This document shows positions 27,271 through 36,249 of a stretch of DNA of 64,000 nt, piece by piece. The notes beneath the pieces were generated by a model that was given only the letters and a program-made list of their open reading frames with translations, ran no database searches and was not told where the DNA came from. Position 1 is the stretch's first letter; each line of letters starts with the position of its first letter. The DNA comes from Lachnospiraceae bacterium NSJ-143 (GTDB lineage Bacteria; Bacillota; Clostridia; Lachnospirales; Anaerotignaceae), in contig JALIFM010000007.1 of assembly GCA_022867625.1 (NCBI GenBank), forward strand, positions 92,803 through 156,802, read 5' to 3'. The position numbers and the translations under genes are program-made.

Positions 27271-28197
27271 TTATTGTAAAACAGTTCCTGTTTCCACACT
27301 ATGCCCCCTCATATACGAGCCGGTGTCCATTTCCTTTCCGCCTTTTGCCTGTACTGAAAGAATTTTAACACTTCCCGAGCCGCATTTTACAATAAACCCT
27401 TTTTTGTCAATACCACATATCTGGCCGCATTCACCGGCATAGTCTATATCAACCGCCTGAACCTTCCATATTTTGAGTATATCGCCATTTAGTATTGTGT
27501 ATGCTCCCATATTAGGGCTTAATCCCCTTACAAAACATGATATCTCAAAAGCAGTCCTTTTCCAGTCAATATGAGTTTCCTCCCTGCTAATCATATGAGC
27601 ATAGGTTGCCAAAGAGTCATCCTGCTTTTCCCTTGCTGCCGTTCCGTTTTCAATTTGAACCAGCGTTTGCTCAAGCAGCTCTGCTCCGGCAGAGGCAAGC
27701 TTTTCTCCCAGACTGCCATAAGTGTCATCATCTGACACAGCCACCTCTTTTTTTGATATCATATCCCCGCAGTCAAGCCCTTTGGCCATGTGCATTATTG
27801 TAACTCCTGTAACTTTGCACCCGTCCATTACAGCTCTCTGCATTGGCGCGGCGCCTCTGTATTTTGGCAGAAGCGAGCCATGGACATTCACCGAACCGTA
27901 TTCAGGTATATTCAATACATTTTCCGGAAGAATCTGACCATAAGCCGCCACTACAAAAATATCGGCGTTATACCCTTTCAGCCTTTCCGCAAACTCAGGG
28001 TCTTTAGCACTTACAGGCTGCAAAACCTCTATGCCGTTTTGCAGAGCTATTTCCTTTACAACAGGAAAAACAAGTTTTTTTCCTCTTCCCTTGGGCTTAT
28101 CAGGCTGAGTTACCACCGCCAAAACATTATGCTTTTTTATAAGCATCTCAAGCGTTTTAACAGCAAAGTCCGGCGTTCCCATAAAGACAACATTCAT
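27271..28197 (-). CDS. fmt: Methionyl-tRNA formyltransferase
   Basis: Formylates initiator Met-tRNA with 10-formyltetrahydrofolate. The N-terminal catalytic domain has MGTPDFAVK, the formyl site VNVHGSLLPKYRGAAPMQRA and the Asp motif GLDCGDM. A C-terminal OB-like domain follows. Its start shares one base with the def stop (TGATG). The def-fmt pair adds and later removes the formyl group. Confidence 0.98.
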   Translation of the reverse strand: MNVVFMGTPDFAVKTLEMLIKKHNVLAVVTQPDKPKGRGKKLVFPVVKEIALQNGIEVLQPVSAKDPEFAERLKGYNADIFVVAAYGQILPENVLNIPEYGSVNVHGSLLPKYRGAAPMQRAVMDGCKVTGVTIMHMAKGLDCGDMISKKEVAVSDDDTYGSLGEKLASAGAELLEQTLVQIENGTAAREKQDDSLATYAHMISREETHIDWKRTAFEISCFVRGLSPNMGAYTILNGDILKIWKVQAVDIDYAGECGQICGIDKKGFIVKCGSGSVKILSVQAKGGKEMDTGSYMRGHSVETGTVLQ

Positions 28198-28670
28198 CAG
28201 CCTTCCTGCCTTTCCTCAACCGGAGTGGCCTCCTCAACAGCCTTGTCTATATAAAGAATACCGTCAAGATGGTCTGTCTCATGACACAGTGCCACAGCCA
28301 GCAGGTCAGTGCCTTCAACAATAATTTCCTCGCCATTGCGGTTTAAAGCTTTTACCTTTACATACTGCGGCCTTTCAACAGGGGCACTGTAGCCCGGTAT
28401 GCTGAGGCAGCCTTCGTCTCCAGTCTGTGAACCGCTGGTTTCAATTATTTCCGGATTTATAAGCTCAAGCAGGCCTTTACCTATATCTATAACCACAATC
28501 CTTTTAAGTATACCAACCTGAGGAGCCGCAAGCCCCACGCCATTGGCGTCATACATTGTTTCAGCCATATCATCAAGCAAGGTAAGCACTCCCGGTGTTA
28601 TAGAAGAGACAGGCTTGCATTTTTTTCTCAATATCTCATCAGTACTTATTCTGATACTTCTTTTTGCCAT
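28197..28670 (-). CDS. def: Peptide deformylase
   Basis: Removes the N-formyl group from nascent proteins. All three metal-enzyme motifs are visible: [18 protein letters not shown] (Cys ligand) and CHETDHLDG (two His ligands and catalytic Glu). 157 residues with a charged tail. Lies between priA and fmt, the canonical order. Confidence 0.98.
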   Translation of the reverse strand: MAKRSIRISTDEILRKKCKPVSSITPGVLTLLDDMAETMYDANGVGLAAPQVGILKRIVVIDIGKGLLELINPEIIETSGSQTGDEGCLSIPGYSAPVERPQYVKVKALNRNGEEIIVEGTDLLAVALCHETDHLDGILYIDKAVEEATPVEERQEG

Positions 28671-28687
28671 TTAAATACCTCCAAAAC

Positions 28688-30937
28688 CTAAAATATATTC
28701 TGCGCCGATAAATATAAATTAACCATTACATCAGTTTTTTTATTTTTCTGCCTGTATTCCTCAAGGCACTTGCCTGTCAAATCCCTAAGTACATTTTCAT
28801 CTGCACACTTTAAAACAAGCAGCATACGGTATTCGTTTTTCACCTTATAAACAGAAGCCTCGGAAGGTCCGATTACAGATATATTATCATAAATTCCGTT
28901 GTTTTTCTTTAATTTATATAAAATACTGCAAAAGTCAGTTGTTTTTTCAGAAACCTTATTTTCATCCTTTCCTGTAAAAATGACTGTGAATACAGTTGAA
29001 AACGGCGGATAACCCATTGTTTTCCTTATACTGCACTCATTCTTATAAAACTCCTCGTAATTCTGTCTGGCAGCGCATTTTACAGCGTAATTTTCGGGCT
29101 GATATGTCTGTATTATAACATTTCCCACTGTTGTGCCGCGTCCTGCTCTGCCGGCCGCCTGTGTTATAAGCTCAAATGTAGTCTCACCGCCTCTGTAGTC
29201 TCCTGTGTTAAGCGATACATCCGCCGCCATTATTCCCACAAGGGATACATTCTGAAAGTCATGCCCCTTCGCTATCATCTGTGTGCCTATTAGTATGTCA
29301 GCCTCGCCCTTAGCAAAGGCGTTCAGTATCCTGCTGTGACTTCCCTTTTGCGAAGTTGTGTCAAAATCCATTCTTAAAACTCTTGACTGAGGGAAAAGCT
29401 TTTTAACCTCCTCCTCAATCTTCTGTGTGCCTGTGCCAAAATATTTTATATACTTTGAACCGCACGAAGGGCATACCTTAGGCACTTCAGCCTTTTGGCC
29501 GCAGTAATGACACATAAGAAAATTGCCTTTGTAGTGGTACTTATAGGCCACAGAACAGTTTGAGCATGTGGCGACATAGCCGCATTTGCGGCATGAAACG
29601 AATGTTGAGTACCCTCTGCGGTTTAAAAAAAGCATTATCTGCTCGTTTTTTGCAAGCTTCTCCTTTACAGCACTGTAAAGCCTGCGGCTGAATATTGACC
29701 TGTTGCCTGAAGAAAGCTCAAGTCTCATATCAACAATCTCGGCCTCCGGAAGCTTAGCGTTTCCGGCCCTTTCGTATAGCCTCAAAAGCCTGTACTCACC
29801 GTTTTGGGCTTTATAAAAGCTTTCTACAGACGGTGTGGCTGAGCCAAGCAGCAGTGATGCGCCACTCAAATTACAGCGTTTTTGGGCAACCTCAACCGCG
29901 TTATATCTTGGTGAGCTGTCAGAATGATATGATGCTTCATGTTCTTCATCAATTATTATTATTCCAAGGCTTTTAAATGGCATAAACAAAGCGCTTCTTG
30001 GGCCTATCACAACAGAAATCTCTCCGCTTTCAGCTCTTTTCCATACTTCATTTCTTTCACCGGCGCTCATGCGGCTGTGTGTTACTCCCACTAAATCTCC
30101 AAACCGGCTTTTAAAACGACCCACTATAAGAGGAGTAAGCGAAATTTCCGGCACAAGGACAATTGCCTGCTTGCCGTCTGACAATACACGTTCTATTATC
30201 TTAAGGTAAACCTCTGTCTTTCCGCTGCCTGTTATGCCAAAAAGCAAAAAAGGCTTAATATTTTTGCCAAAGCTTTCAGTCACAGTGTCAACCGCAATTT
30301 TCTGGCTGCTGTTAAGAACCGGAACAGTCTCTCTCTGGTCAATAGAGATATCTTTAAACTCATGCCTTATCAGTTTATGCTCAATTCCTATAACGCCGCG
30401 TTTTTGAAGCGTACTCAAAGGTGAGAGGCTGATATTCAATTCCTTTATAATTTTTGATACCGGTGCGCTTCCATTTTCCAGAATATAATTTAAAGCAAGA
30501 GCCTGTGCCGAGAGGGATTTTTTAGAGCTTAAACGCTTCGCCTCCTCCTCTGCTTCTGCTCTTTCAAACTTCAAAAAAGCTGTCTTTTCGCTGTTTTTAA
30601 TATCTATTCCTGCCGGAAGCATTATTCTGAGACACTGTGAAAGTGTTGTGAAATACCTTTCCTTCATCCATTTTGCAAGCAAAAGCATATCCTTTCCCAG
30701 AACAGGCTCTTTGTCCGGCGCTTCCCTTATCATCTTTATTTTACCAGCCGGAATATCAGAATTTTCCTTAACCTCAAGACAATAACCTTTTACAATATTA
30801 TTTCTTCCGCCAAACGGAACTCTGACCCTTGCCCCAGAAAAAACACGGTCCAACAGCTCAAATGGGATTTCATAATCAAAAATTCTGTCAATTTCAGGGC
30901 TGGGGTTATCAAGTATAATACTTGCGTAAAGAGCCAA
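28688..30937 (-). CDS. priA: Primosomal protein N' (replication restart helicase PriA)
   Basis: Helicase that reloads the replisome at collapsed forks. It has an N-terminal DNA-binding domain, Walker A GITGSGKTEVYL, Walker B IIDEEHEASY, and a zinc-binding insert with eight Cys (CRKCGYVATCSNC, CHYCG, CPSCG). Helicase motifs TQMIAKGHDF and QAAGRAGRG are also visible. I place the start at a TTG (protein begins ALYASIILDN) because GGAGGTG lies five bases upstream. The longer reading frame runs back through a transcription terminator. 749 residues. Confidence 0.96.
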   Translation of the reverse strand: MALYASIILDNPSPEIDRIFDYEIPFELLDRVFSGARVRVPFGGRNNIVKGYCLEVKENSDIPAGKIKMIREAPDKEPVLGKDMLLLAKWMKERYFTTLSQCLRIMLPAGIDIKNSEKTAFLKFERAEAEEEAKRLSSKKSLSAQALALNYILENGSAPVSKIIKELNISLSPLSTLQKRGVIGIEHKLIRHEFKDISIDQRETVPVLNSSQKIAVDTVTESFGKNIKPFLLFGITGSGKTEVYLKIIERVLSDGKQAIVLVPEISLTPLIVGRFKSRFGDLVGVTHSRMSAGERNEVWKRAESGEISVVIGPRSALFMPFKSLGIIIIDEEHEASYHSDSSPRYNAVEVAQKRCNLSGASLLLGSATPSVESFYKAQNGEYRLLRLYERAGNAKLPEAEIVDMRLELSSGNRSIFSRRLYSAVKEKLAKNEQIMLFLNRRGYSTFVSCRKCGYVATCSNCSVAYKYHYKGNFLMCHYCGQKAEVPKVCPSCGSKYIKYFGTGTQKIEEEVKKLFPQSRVLRMDFDTTSQKGSHSRILNAFAKGEADILIGTQMIAKGHDFQNVSLVGIMAADVSLNTGDYRGGETTFELITQAAGRAGRGTTVGNVIIQTYQPENYAVKCAARQNYEEFYKNECSIRKTMGYPPFSTVFTVIFTGKDENKVSEKTTDFCSILYKLKKNNGIYDNISVIGPSEASVYKVKNEYRMLLVLKCADENVLRDLTGKCLEEYRQKNKKTDVMVNLYLSAQNIF

Positions 30938-30972
30938 AGCTGCACCTCCGCTTACAACTAATAAATAGCACA

Positions 30973-31016
30973 AAGGCCGCATTTTCAGGGTAGAGCTGAT
31001 TTGAAAACACGGCCTT
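30973..31016 (-). terminator. Hairpin between rpoZ and priA
   Basis: Two-part stem AAGGCCG / CGGCCTT with inner TTTTCA / TGAAAA. The minus-strand tail is only CTTTGTG, so termination may be partial. Its presence argues against a priA start upstream of 30937. Confidence 0.6.
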
Positions 31017-31026
31017 AATATTTTAA

Positions 31027-31362
31027 TTATCCCTCAAAATTCTCATCGTAAACTGTGTTCTCAGAGCTTTCAGCCTTTTCTTCCATACTGCCGCTCTGTT
31101 CCTGCATATCCCCAAACTCATCACCGCAGACAATATCACCGTTTTCAATAATGCCAAGCTTGCCCTGATAAAGCTCATTAACCGCTATGGAAACAGGCTT
31201 GCTATCCCTTGTTACGCTTACCAGAGGTTCAGCATGGTCTACCAGCTGCCTTGCCCTTTTAGATGCAGCTATAACTATTGAATACCTGCTGGCCGCAACT
31301 GCACTGTCATCTCCGTCTTTATTTATTACGCCTAAAAGGTCCGTGTATGAAGGTCTTAACAT
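31027..31362 (-). CDS. rpoZ: RNA polymerase omega subunit
   Basis: Small subunit that helps fold and assemble the beta' subunit of RNA polymerase. Conserved core MLRPSYTDLLGVIN, then DSAVAASRYSIVIAASKRARQL and the KPVSIAVNELYQGK segment. The C-terminal 35 residues are an acidic tail not seen in every species. It follows gmk, the standard gmk-rpoZ pair. Confidence 0.94.
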   Translation of the reverse strand: MLRPSYTDLLGVINKDGDDSAVAASRYSIVIAASKRARQLVDHAEPLVSVTRDSKPVSIAVNELYQGKLGIIENGDIVCGDEFGDMQEQSGSMEEKAESSENTVYDENFEG

Positions 31363-31386
31363 TAATAAATCTCCCCTTGTCTGCTC

Positions 31387-31986
31387 TTATTTGAAATTAT
31401 TTATAATATCTATGTACCTGAAACTTGCCATCTTGCTGACACGCACAATCTCCTTAATTCGCTCAGCGGCTTTTTCAACCTCGTCATTTACAACAACATA
31501 ATCATATTTAGGCAGAAGCTCTATCTCCTCGCTCGCCCTTTTAAGGCGTTTTTCTATAGTTGCGCTGTCCTCTGTGCCGCGCCCGGAAAGTCTCTTTTTA
31601 AGCTCCTGTCTGTCAGGAGGAATAAGGAATACCGCAACGGCTTCCGGAAACATCTTTTTAACCTGAAAAGCCCCCTGAACCTCTATCTCCAGTATAACAT
31701 TACAGCCCGAGTCAAGCTTTCCCATAACATAATCTTTAGGTGTACCGTAGAAATTTCCACAGAACTCGGCCCATTCCAAAAGCTTTTGGCTGTTTATCAT
31801 CTCTTTAAATTCTTCCTCTGATTTAAAAAAATAATGTGTTCCTTCCTGTTCATATGGCCTTGGAGGCCTTGTTGTAGCCGAAATTGAAAGGGCATAGCCG
31901 CTATCACCCTTCAGTTTTTCCACAACCGTACCCTTGCCTGAACCAGAAGGTCCTGAAATAATAATAAGTATACCTTTTTCAGTCAT
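31387..31986 (-). CDS. gmk: Guanylate kinase
   Basis: Phosphorylates GMP/dGMP to the diphosphate. P-loop [17 protein letters not shown]-binding [18 protein letters not shown] and the lid region [14 protein letters not shown] are all present. 199 residues is the normal length. It follows the remA-like gene by 6 bases. Confidence 0.98.
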   Translation of the reverse strand: MTEKGILIIISGPSGSGKGTVVEKLKGDSGYALSISATTRPPRPYEQEGTHYFFKSEEEFKEMINSQKLLEWAEFCGNFYGTPKDYVMGKLDSGCNVILEIEVQGAFQVKKMFPEAVAVFLIPPDRQELKKRLSGRGTEDSATIEKRLKRASEEIELLPKYDYVVVNDEVEKAAERIKEIVRVSKMASFRYIDIINNFK

Positions 31987-31992
31987 TTTTTA

Positions 31993-32250
31993 TTACTCCT
32001 CACACTGGCCAGTTTCACTGAGCCTGCTGCCAATGGTTTCTGTGCCAATAAGACTCAGCACAACATGGCGGCTGTCCATAATAATAACGCTTCTTGTTTT
32101 TCTGCCATAGGTAGCGTCAATCAGCATGCCGTTTTGCCTTGCGTCGGTAATTATCCTTTTTACCGGAGCCGAGTCGGGGCTTACAACAGCAACTATTCTG
32201 TTTGAGTTAATAAGGCTTTTAAAACCAATCCCCACAAACTTATTATCCAA
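31993..32250 (-). CDS. remA: RemA-like regulator (DUF370)
   Basis: 85-residue DUF370 protein. In Bacillus RemA is a DNA-binding activator of biofilm matrix and osmoprotection genes. Family motifs are VGIGFKSLINSNRIVAVVSPDSAP and DATYGRKTRSVIIMDS. The position between yicC and gmk is conserved, where it is often labelled YlzA. The targets in this organism are unknown. Confidence 0.92.
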   Translation of the reverse strand: MDNKFVGIGFKSLINSNRIVAVVSPDSAPVKRIITDARQNGMLIDATYGRKTRSVIIMDSRHVVLSLIGTETIGSRLSETGQCEE

Positions 32251-32262
32251 TTTTGAACCACC

Positions 32263-33141
32263 TTATTCAATATTCTGTATCTGTTCGCGGATTTTCTCAA
32301 TTTCGCTTTTAAGCTCAATAGCCGACTGCGTTATAGCTATATCACCAGATTTTGAAGCAGATGTATTTGCCTCACGGTTTAATTCCTGTACAAGAAAATC
32401 AAGCTTCCTTCCAACTGCCCCATCGCTCTCAAGTATATCCTCAAGCTGCGATATATGGCTATAAAGCCTTGTTATCTCTTCGTCAATACAGCACCTGTCG
32501 GCAAAAACCAGCACTTCCTGACTGAGCCTCTGCTCGTCCACCGGAACTTCCCCAAGAAGCTCATCTATTCTTGACCTGAGCTTCTGCCTGTATTCCTCAG
32601 GAACAACGGCAGACCTTTCAGAAATGTTTCCGGTTATCTCCTTAAGCTTAGCGCATTTTTTAAGTATGTCAGCTTTAAGTGCCGCCCCCTCGCGTTCCCT
32701 CATGTCAACAAACTGCTTAAGGGCGCTGTCAAGTGCCGGCAAAAGGATATTATACATTATTTCTTCATTTTCCTCAACATTCTCTATTGTAAGTACATCA
32801 GGAAACCGCGCCACAAGGTCAAGAGTATTTTCGCTCTTAAGAGAGTATGTATCCCTGAGATGGTTTATTTTTTCTACAATAACCTTTGCAAGCTCCTCAT
32901 TAAGCCTTACAGATACATCCTGCTGTGAAAAAGTTTCAAAATTAATATATACATCTGTTTTGCCTCTGGAAATTTTCTGTGACAAATGTTTCCTTATTCT
33001 GTCCTCAAGACTATTCATAAATCTTGGCAGTTTAATGTTAATATCATTATACCTGTGATTAACAGATTTGATTTCAACAGTAAATCTGCGGCCGTCAGCC
33101 TCATTTTCACCTTTGCCAAAGCCTGTCATACTTTTTATCAT
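32263..33141 (-). CDS. YicC family endoribonuclease
   Basis: YicC/YloC family, recently characterised in other bacteria as an endoribonuclease. The N-terminal YicC domain begins MIKSMTGFGKGE and the C-terminal DUF1732 ends with LDFLVQELNREANTSASKS. 292 residues fit. It leads the yicC-remA-gmk-rpoZ run and is transcribed divergently from rqcH out of a symmetric promoter. Confidence 0.94.
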   Translation of the reverse strand: MIKSMTGFGKGENEADGRRFTVEIKSVNHRYNDINIKLPRFMNSLEDRIRKHLSQKISRGKTDVYINFETFSQQDVSVRLNEELAKVIVEKINHLRDTYSLKSENTLDLVARFPDVLTIENVEENEEIMYNILLPALDSALKQFVDMREREGAALKADILKKCAKLKEITGNISERSAVVPEEYRQKLRSRIDELLGEVPVDEQRLSQEVLVFADRCCIDEEITRLYSHISQLEDILESDGAVGRKLDFLVQELNREANTSASKSGDIAITQSAIELKSEIEKIREQIQNIE

Positions 33142-33169
33142 AATTATTCAGTCCTTTTTTATTCATATA

Positions 33170-33208
33170 CACTTGATTATAAAACAATTTACGTAATATA
33201 ATCAAGTG
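33170..33208. promoter_or_regulatory. Perfectly symmetric divergent promoter yicC/rqcH
   Basis: Twelve-base perfect inverted repeat CACTTGATTATA / TATAATCAAGTG with a 15-base centre. The plus strand reads TTGATT (33173-33178), 18 bases, TATAAT (33197-33202). The minus strand reads TTGATT (33200-33205), 18 bases, TATAAT (33176-33181). The -10 of each direction overlaps the -35 of the other, so polymerase can bind in either direction but not both at once. Confidence 0.8.
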
Positions 33209-33221
33209 ATATTAAAAAAAT

Positions 33222-33252
33222 TTATACCCCGCTCACCGCGGGTATAAGGAGG
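33222..33252 (+). promoter_or_regulatory. Leader hairpin abutting the rqcH ribosome binding site
   Basis: Stem TTATACCC(C)GC / GCGGGTATAA with a 5-base loop. Its 3' arm runs directly into the Shine-Dalgarno sequence AAGGAGG (33246-33252), sharing two bases. It could tune translation of rqcH; there is no T run, so it is not a terminator. Confidence 0.5.
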
Positions 33253-33260
33253 TTTTTAAA

Positions 33261-35033
33261 ATGGCACTTGACGGTATAGCCGTTTCCAATATTATCTATG
33301 AGCTTAACGGGCTCTTTACAGGCGGCAGGATTGACAAGATTTACCAGCCGCAAAAAGATGAGATAGTCATGTCTGTAAGAAACATCGGGCAGGTATCAAA
33401 ACTGCTCTTATCCGCTAATCCAAGCCACCCAAGGCTGCATGTAACAGCAGTACAGAGGGATAACCCCATTACAGCTCCAATGTTTTGCATGGTGCTCAGA
33501 AAGCATATTGCCGGCAGCCGTATAATCAGCATATCCCAGCCCGGGCTTGAGAGGATAGCCCGTATTGAGCTTGAAGCTATGAATGAGCTTGGCGACATGG
33601 TAAGCCGCTTTTTGATTATTGAAATAATGGGAAAGCACTCAAATATAATTCTTACAGATGAGAATATGAAAATCCTTGACTCTATAAAGCATATCACACA
33701 TGAGACAAGCTCCGTAAGGGAAGTTCTCCCCGGCAAAGCATATACCCTCCCGCCTTCTCAGGGAAAGCTCAATCCACTGGAAGCTGATTTGGATACATTC
33801 GCTGAACTTTTTAAAAAAAATGATGGCCTCAAAATACACCAGTTTATATACAAGACCTATACCGGCATAAGCCCTGCCACAGCAAGCGAGATATCATATG
33901 AGGCTGGAATTGACCCGGAAAAATATACGGCTCAGGCGGATTTGGCAGAAATAACAAAGCTGTTTTTGTCGTTTAAAGATACAATGGATAATATAAAGTC
34001 CGGTAATTTCAAACCGGAAATAATATCAGAGCCAAAAACAGGAAAAGTAATAGACTTTTATCCTTTTGAGTCAAAACAGTTTGAGGGATTTGATAAAGAA
34101 CGTTTCTTATCCATTTCGGAGCTTCTTGAAAGCTTCTATTATCAGAAAGATAATTTATACCATATCCAGCAAAAGGCCCATGACATGCGCCGTATAGTTT
34201 TAAATAATATTGAACGCTGTGCCAAGAAAAAGGACATACAGCTTAAAACCATAAAGGATACAGCACCTATGGAAACATGGTGTCTTAAAGGTGAGCTGAT
34301 AACAGCCAATATTTTTGCTCTTGAAAAGGGAATGACAAAATTTAAAGCTGTAAACTACTATGATGAGTCAATGCCTGAAATTGAAATTAACCTTGATGAA
34401 AACCTGACGCCTTCAGAAAACGCGCAGAGATATTACAACAAATACAACAAGGCAAAAAGAACATTGGCGGCGCTTGAAATCCAGATAAAACAAAACGACG
34501 AAGAAATGAAATATCTTGAAAGTGTGCTGGCCTGCATTGATTCCGCAGCTGAAGAAGCCGATTTGAATGAAATCAGGTCAGAGCTTGCAGCTGAAGGCTT
34601 TATGAAAGCCAAAACCACAGCCAGAAACCGCGGACAAAAAACTAAAAAGTCAAAACCAATCCACTATGTTTCATCGGACGGCTATGATATACTGGTAGGA
34701 AAAAGCAACACACAAAACGATGAGCTTACACTCCGCACGGCAAAGGCTACTGATATATGGCTGCATACTAAAAACATACCCGGTTCACATGTAATTATAT
34801 TTACAAACGGTTCCGGCACAGCCCCTGACAGAACTCTGCTTGAAGCCGCCAACCTTTCCGCCTTTTACAGCAAGGCCAAAACCGGCGCCAACGTTCCTGT
34901 CGATTACACGGTGAGGAAAAATGTTAAAAAGCCTTCAGGCGCAAAACCCGGTATGGTAATTTATGAGAAGAACAACACAATTTACGTTACTCCTGATGAA
35001 AAACTTGTTAACAGCATGAATAAAGGCGACTAA
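33261..35033 (+). CDS. rqcH: Ribosome quality control factor RqcH (NFACT family)
   Basis: RqcH/YloA/FbpA family: recruits tRNA-Ala to obstructed 50S subunits and adds poly-alanine tails marking stalled peptides for degradation. The N-terminal NFACT-N domain begins MALDGIAVSNIIYEL. A coiled coil spans about residues 395-450. The NFACT-R domain has the diagnostic DIWLHTKNIPGSHVII near residue 505. Older annotation calls it fibronectin-binding protein. 590 residues matches. Single gene between the symmetric promoter and a bidirectional terminator. Confidence 0.95.
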   Translation: MALDGIAVSNIIYELNGLFTGGRIDKIYQPQKDEIVMSVRNIGQVSKLLLSANPSHPRLHVTAVQRDNPITAPMFCMVLRKHIAGSRIISISQPGLERIARIELEAMNELGDMVSRFLIIEIMGKHSNIILTDENMKILDSIKHITHETSSVREVLPGKAYTLPPSQGKLNPLEADLDTFAELFKKNDGLKIHQFIYKTYTGISPATASEISYEAGIDPEKYTAQADLAEITKLFLSFKDTMDNIKSGNFKPEIISEPKTGKVIDFYPFESKQFEGFDKERFLSISELLESFYYQKDNLYHIQQKAHDMRRIVLNNIERCAKKKDIQLKTIKDTAPMETWCLKGELITANIFALEKGMTKFKAVNYYDESMPEIEINLDENLTPSENAQRYYNKYNKAKRTLAALEIQIKQNDEEMKYLESVLACIDSAAEEADLNEIRSELAAEGFMKAKTTARNRGQKTKKSKPIHYVSSDGYDILVGKSNTQNDELTLRTAKATDIWLHTKNIPGSHVIIFTNGSGTAPDRTLLEAANLSAFYSKAKTGANVPVDYTVRKNVKKPSGAKPGMVIYEKNNTIYVTPDEKLVNSMNKGD

Positions 35034-35048
35034 AATATTTGCCAAATT

Positions 35049-35077
35049 AAAACCCCTGTAATATATACAGGGGTTTT
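35049..35077. terminator. Bidirectional terminator between convergent rqcH and nrdR
   Basis: Perfect 12-base stem AAAACCCCTGTA / TACAGGGGTTTT with a 5-base loop and T-rich tails on both strands. Confidence 0.92.
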
Positions 35078-35081
35078 AATT

Positions 35082-35549
35082 TTATTTCTCGCCGTTTTTC
35101 TCCGCCATCATTTTATTCAGTTCTGTCATAAATGTATTTATATCCTTAAATTGACGGTAAACAGAAGCAAACCTCACATAAGCCACCTCGTCGATATCCT
35201 TGAGCCTGTCCATAACAAGGTTTCCAATACTTTTACTCTCAATTTCCTTGTCCATTGAGCTCATTACAGCGTTTTCAACATCATCGGCTATTTCCTGAAT
35301 CTGTTTTACTGTAATTGGCCTTTTATTGCAGCTTTTCATAATTCCGCTTATAAGTTTATTCTTGTCAAAGGTTTCTCTGGTTCCATTATTTTTAATAACG
35401 GTCATAGGTATTGTGTCTATTCTTTCATATGTTGTAAAGCGTTTTCCACACCTTTCACAATATCTTCTGCGCCGAATTGCCGTATTATCATCCTGACTTC
35501 TTGAATCTATAACTTTGGTATCTTCATTGTTACAAAAAGGGCATTTCAT
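35082..35549 (-). CDS. nrdR: Ribonucleotide reductase repressor NrdR
   Basis: Zinc-ribbon/ATP-cone repressor of ribonucleotide reductase genes. The N-terminal ribbon has CPFC and CERC ([31 protein letters not shown]). The ATP-cone follows from about residue 47 ([20 protein letters not shown]). 155 residues fits. No ribonucleotide reductase gene is in the window. Confidence 0.97.
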   Translation of the reverse strand: MKCPFCNNEDTKVIDSRSQDDNTAIRRRRYCERCGKRFTTYERIDTIPMTVIKNNGTRETFDKNKLISGIMKSCNKRPITVKQIQEIADDVENAVMSSMDKEIESKSIGNLVMDRLKDIDEVAYVRFASVYRQFKDINTFMTELNKMMAEKNGEK

Positions 35550-35605
35550 TTAAACTACCTCCCTGTTGCGGATATAACATGCCTTAATATGACACACATA
35601 AAAAG

Positions 35606-35634
35606 AGTATACATAAAAAATAACATATGGTCAA
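35606..35634 (-). promoter_or_regulatory. Promoter of nrdR
   Basis: Minus strand TTGACC (35629-35634), 17-base spacer, TATACT (35606-35611), about 60 bases upstream of the nrdR start. Confidence 0.75.
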
Positions 35635-35711
35635 TATTTTCCATAAAAATTGACAGGTTAATAATTTATAATATTTTAAACAGCAGTTTCTGTCAATAAA
35701 ATTATATTATT

Positions 35712-35969
35712 TTAACAGTCTCTCTCATAGTTTGCAAGGCATACATCTATAAGTATAATATCATCTCCTATCCTGACTATCTTTTCCCAAGGTATTACAT
35801 ATACAGAATTGACACACAGAAAGCTCAGGCATCTGTTGCCTGCCGGTATTATAATGCTGCATATTCTGCCGGTGCGGGTGTCAATCTCAAGGTCATATAC
35901 ATACCCAACCTTCATACCGTCGCATATATTTATTACTTCTTTCTTCCTAAAGGTACAAAATCTCTCCAT
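35712..35969 (-). CDS. PRC-barrel sporulation protein, YlmC/YmxH family
   Basis: 85-residue PRC-barrel protein. Family features are the start MERFCTFRKKEVINI, a first strand GMKVGYVYDLEIDTRTGRI and the PWEKIVRIGDDIILID end. Members are found in endospore formers and annotated as sporulation proteins, with no firm biochemical role. The start at 35969 has GGTAGG six bases upstream; a longer frame of nine more codons lacks a site. Confidence 0.85.
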   Translation of the reverse strand: MERFCTFRKKEVINICDGMKVGYVYDLEIDTRTGRICSIIIPAGNRCLSFLCVNSVYVIPWEKIVRIGDDIILIDVCLANYERDC

Positions 35970-36079
35970 GGCATACCTACCAAAAATGATTGTCATTTTA
36001 ATTTTATGTCAGCTATTATAATATAATTACAAGTTAATGCGTCTTATCAAATTTTGTCTGTATAAATTGAACATGCAAA

Positions 36080-36103
36080 AAGCCGGTAAATACCGGCTCT
36101 TTT
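36080..36103. terminator. Palindromic terminator between the ymxH-like and OCD genes
   Basis: Stem AGCCGGTA / TACCGGCT preceded by AAAAA and followed by CTTTT, usable in both directions. It lies downstream of the ornithine-cyclodeaminase-family gene ending at 36250 on the minus strand, about 150 bases away. The bases between hold nothing recognisable. Confidence 0.7.
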
Positions 36104-36249
36104 ATATGTGGTTATATGGAGCAATAATACTCTGCTGATATAAATATATTATTTTGTATAACACTGCCATATGCGCATAAAGGCTTTGAAGTATTTGTAA
36201 GAACAGGCTTCTGGTTCAAAAGCACAGTATGGCTACCCGGAATTGATAT

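Noticed and set aside
30938-30982. An ATG-initiated priA start giving 15 more residues
   Set aside because: The extension overlaps a transcription hairpin and lacks a ribosome site, while the TTG at 30937 has GGAGGTG at ideal spacing.
33261-35033. Fibronectin-binding adhesin
   Set aside because: No signal peptide or membrane anchor; the NFACT-R motif and family length identify it as the cytoplasmic ribosome quality control factor RqcH.
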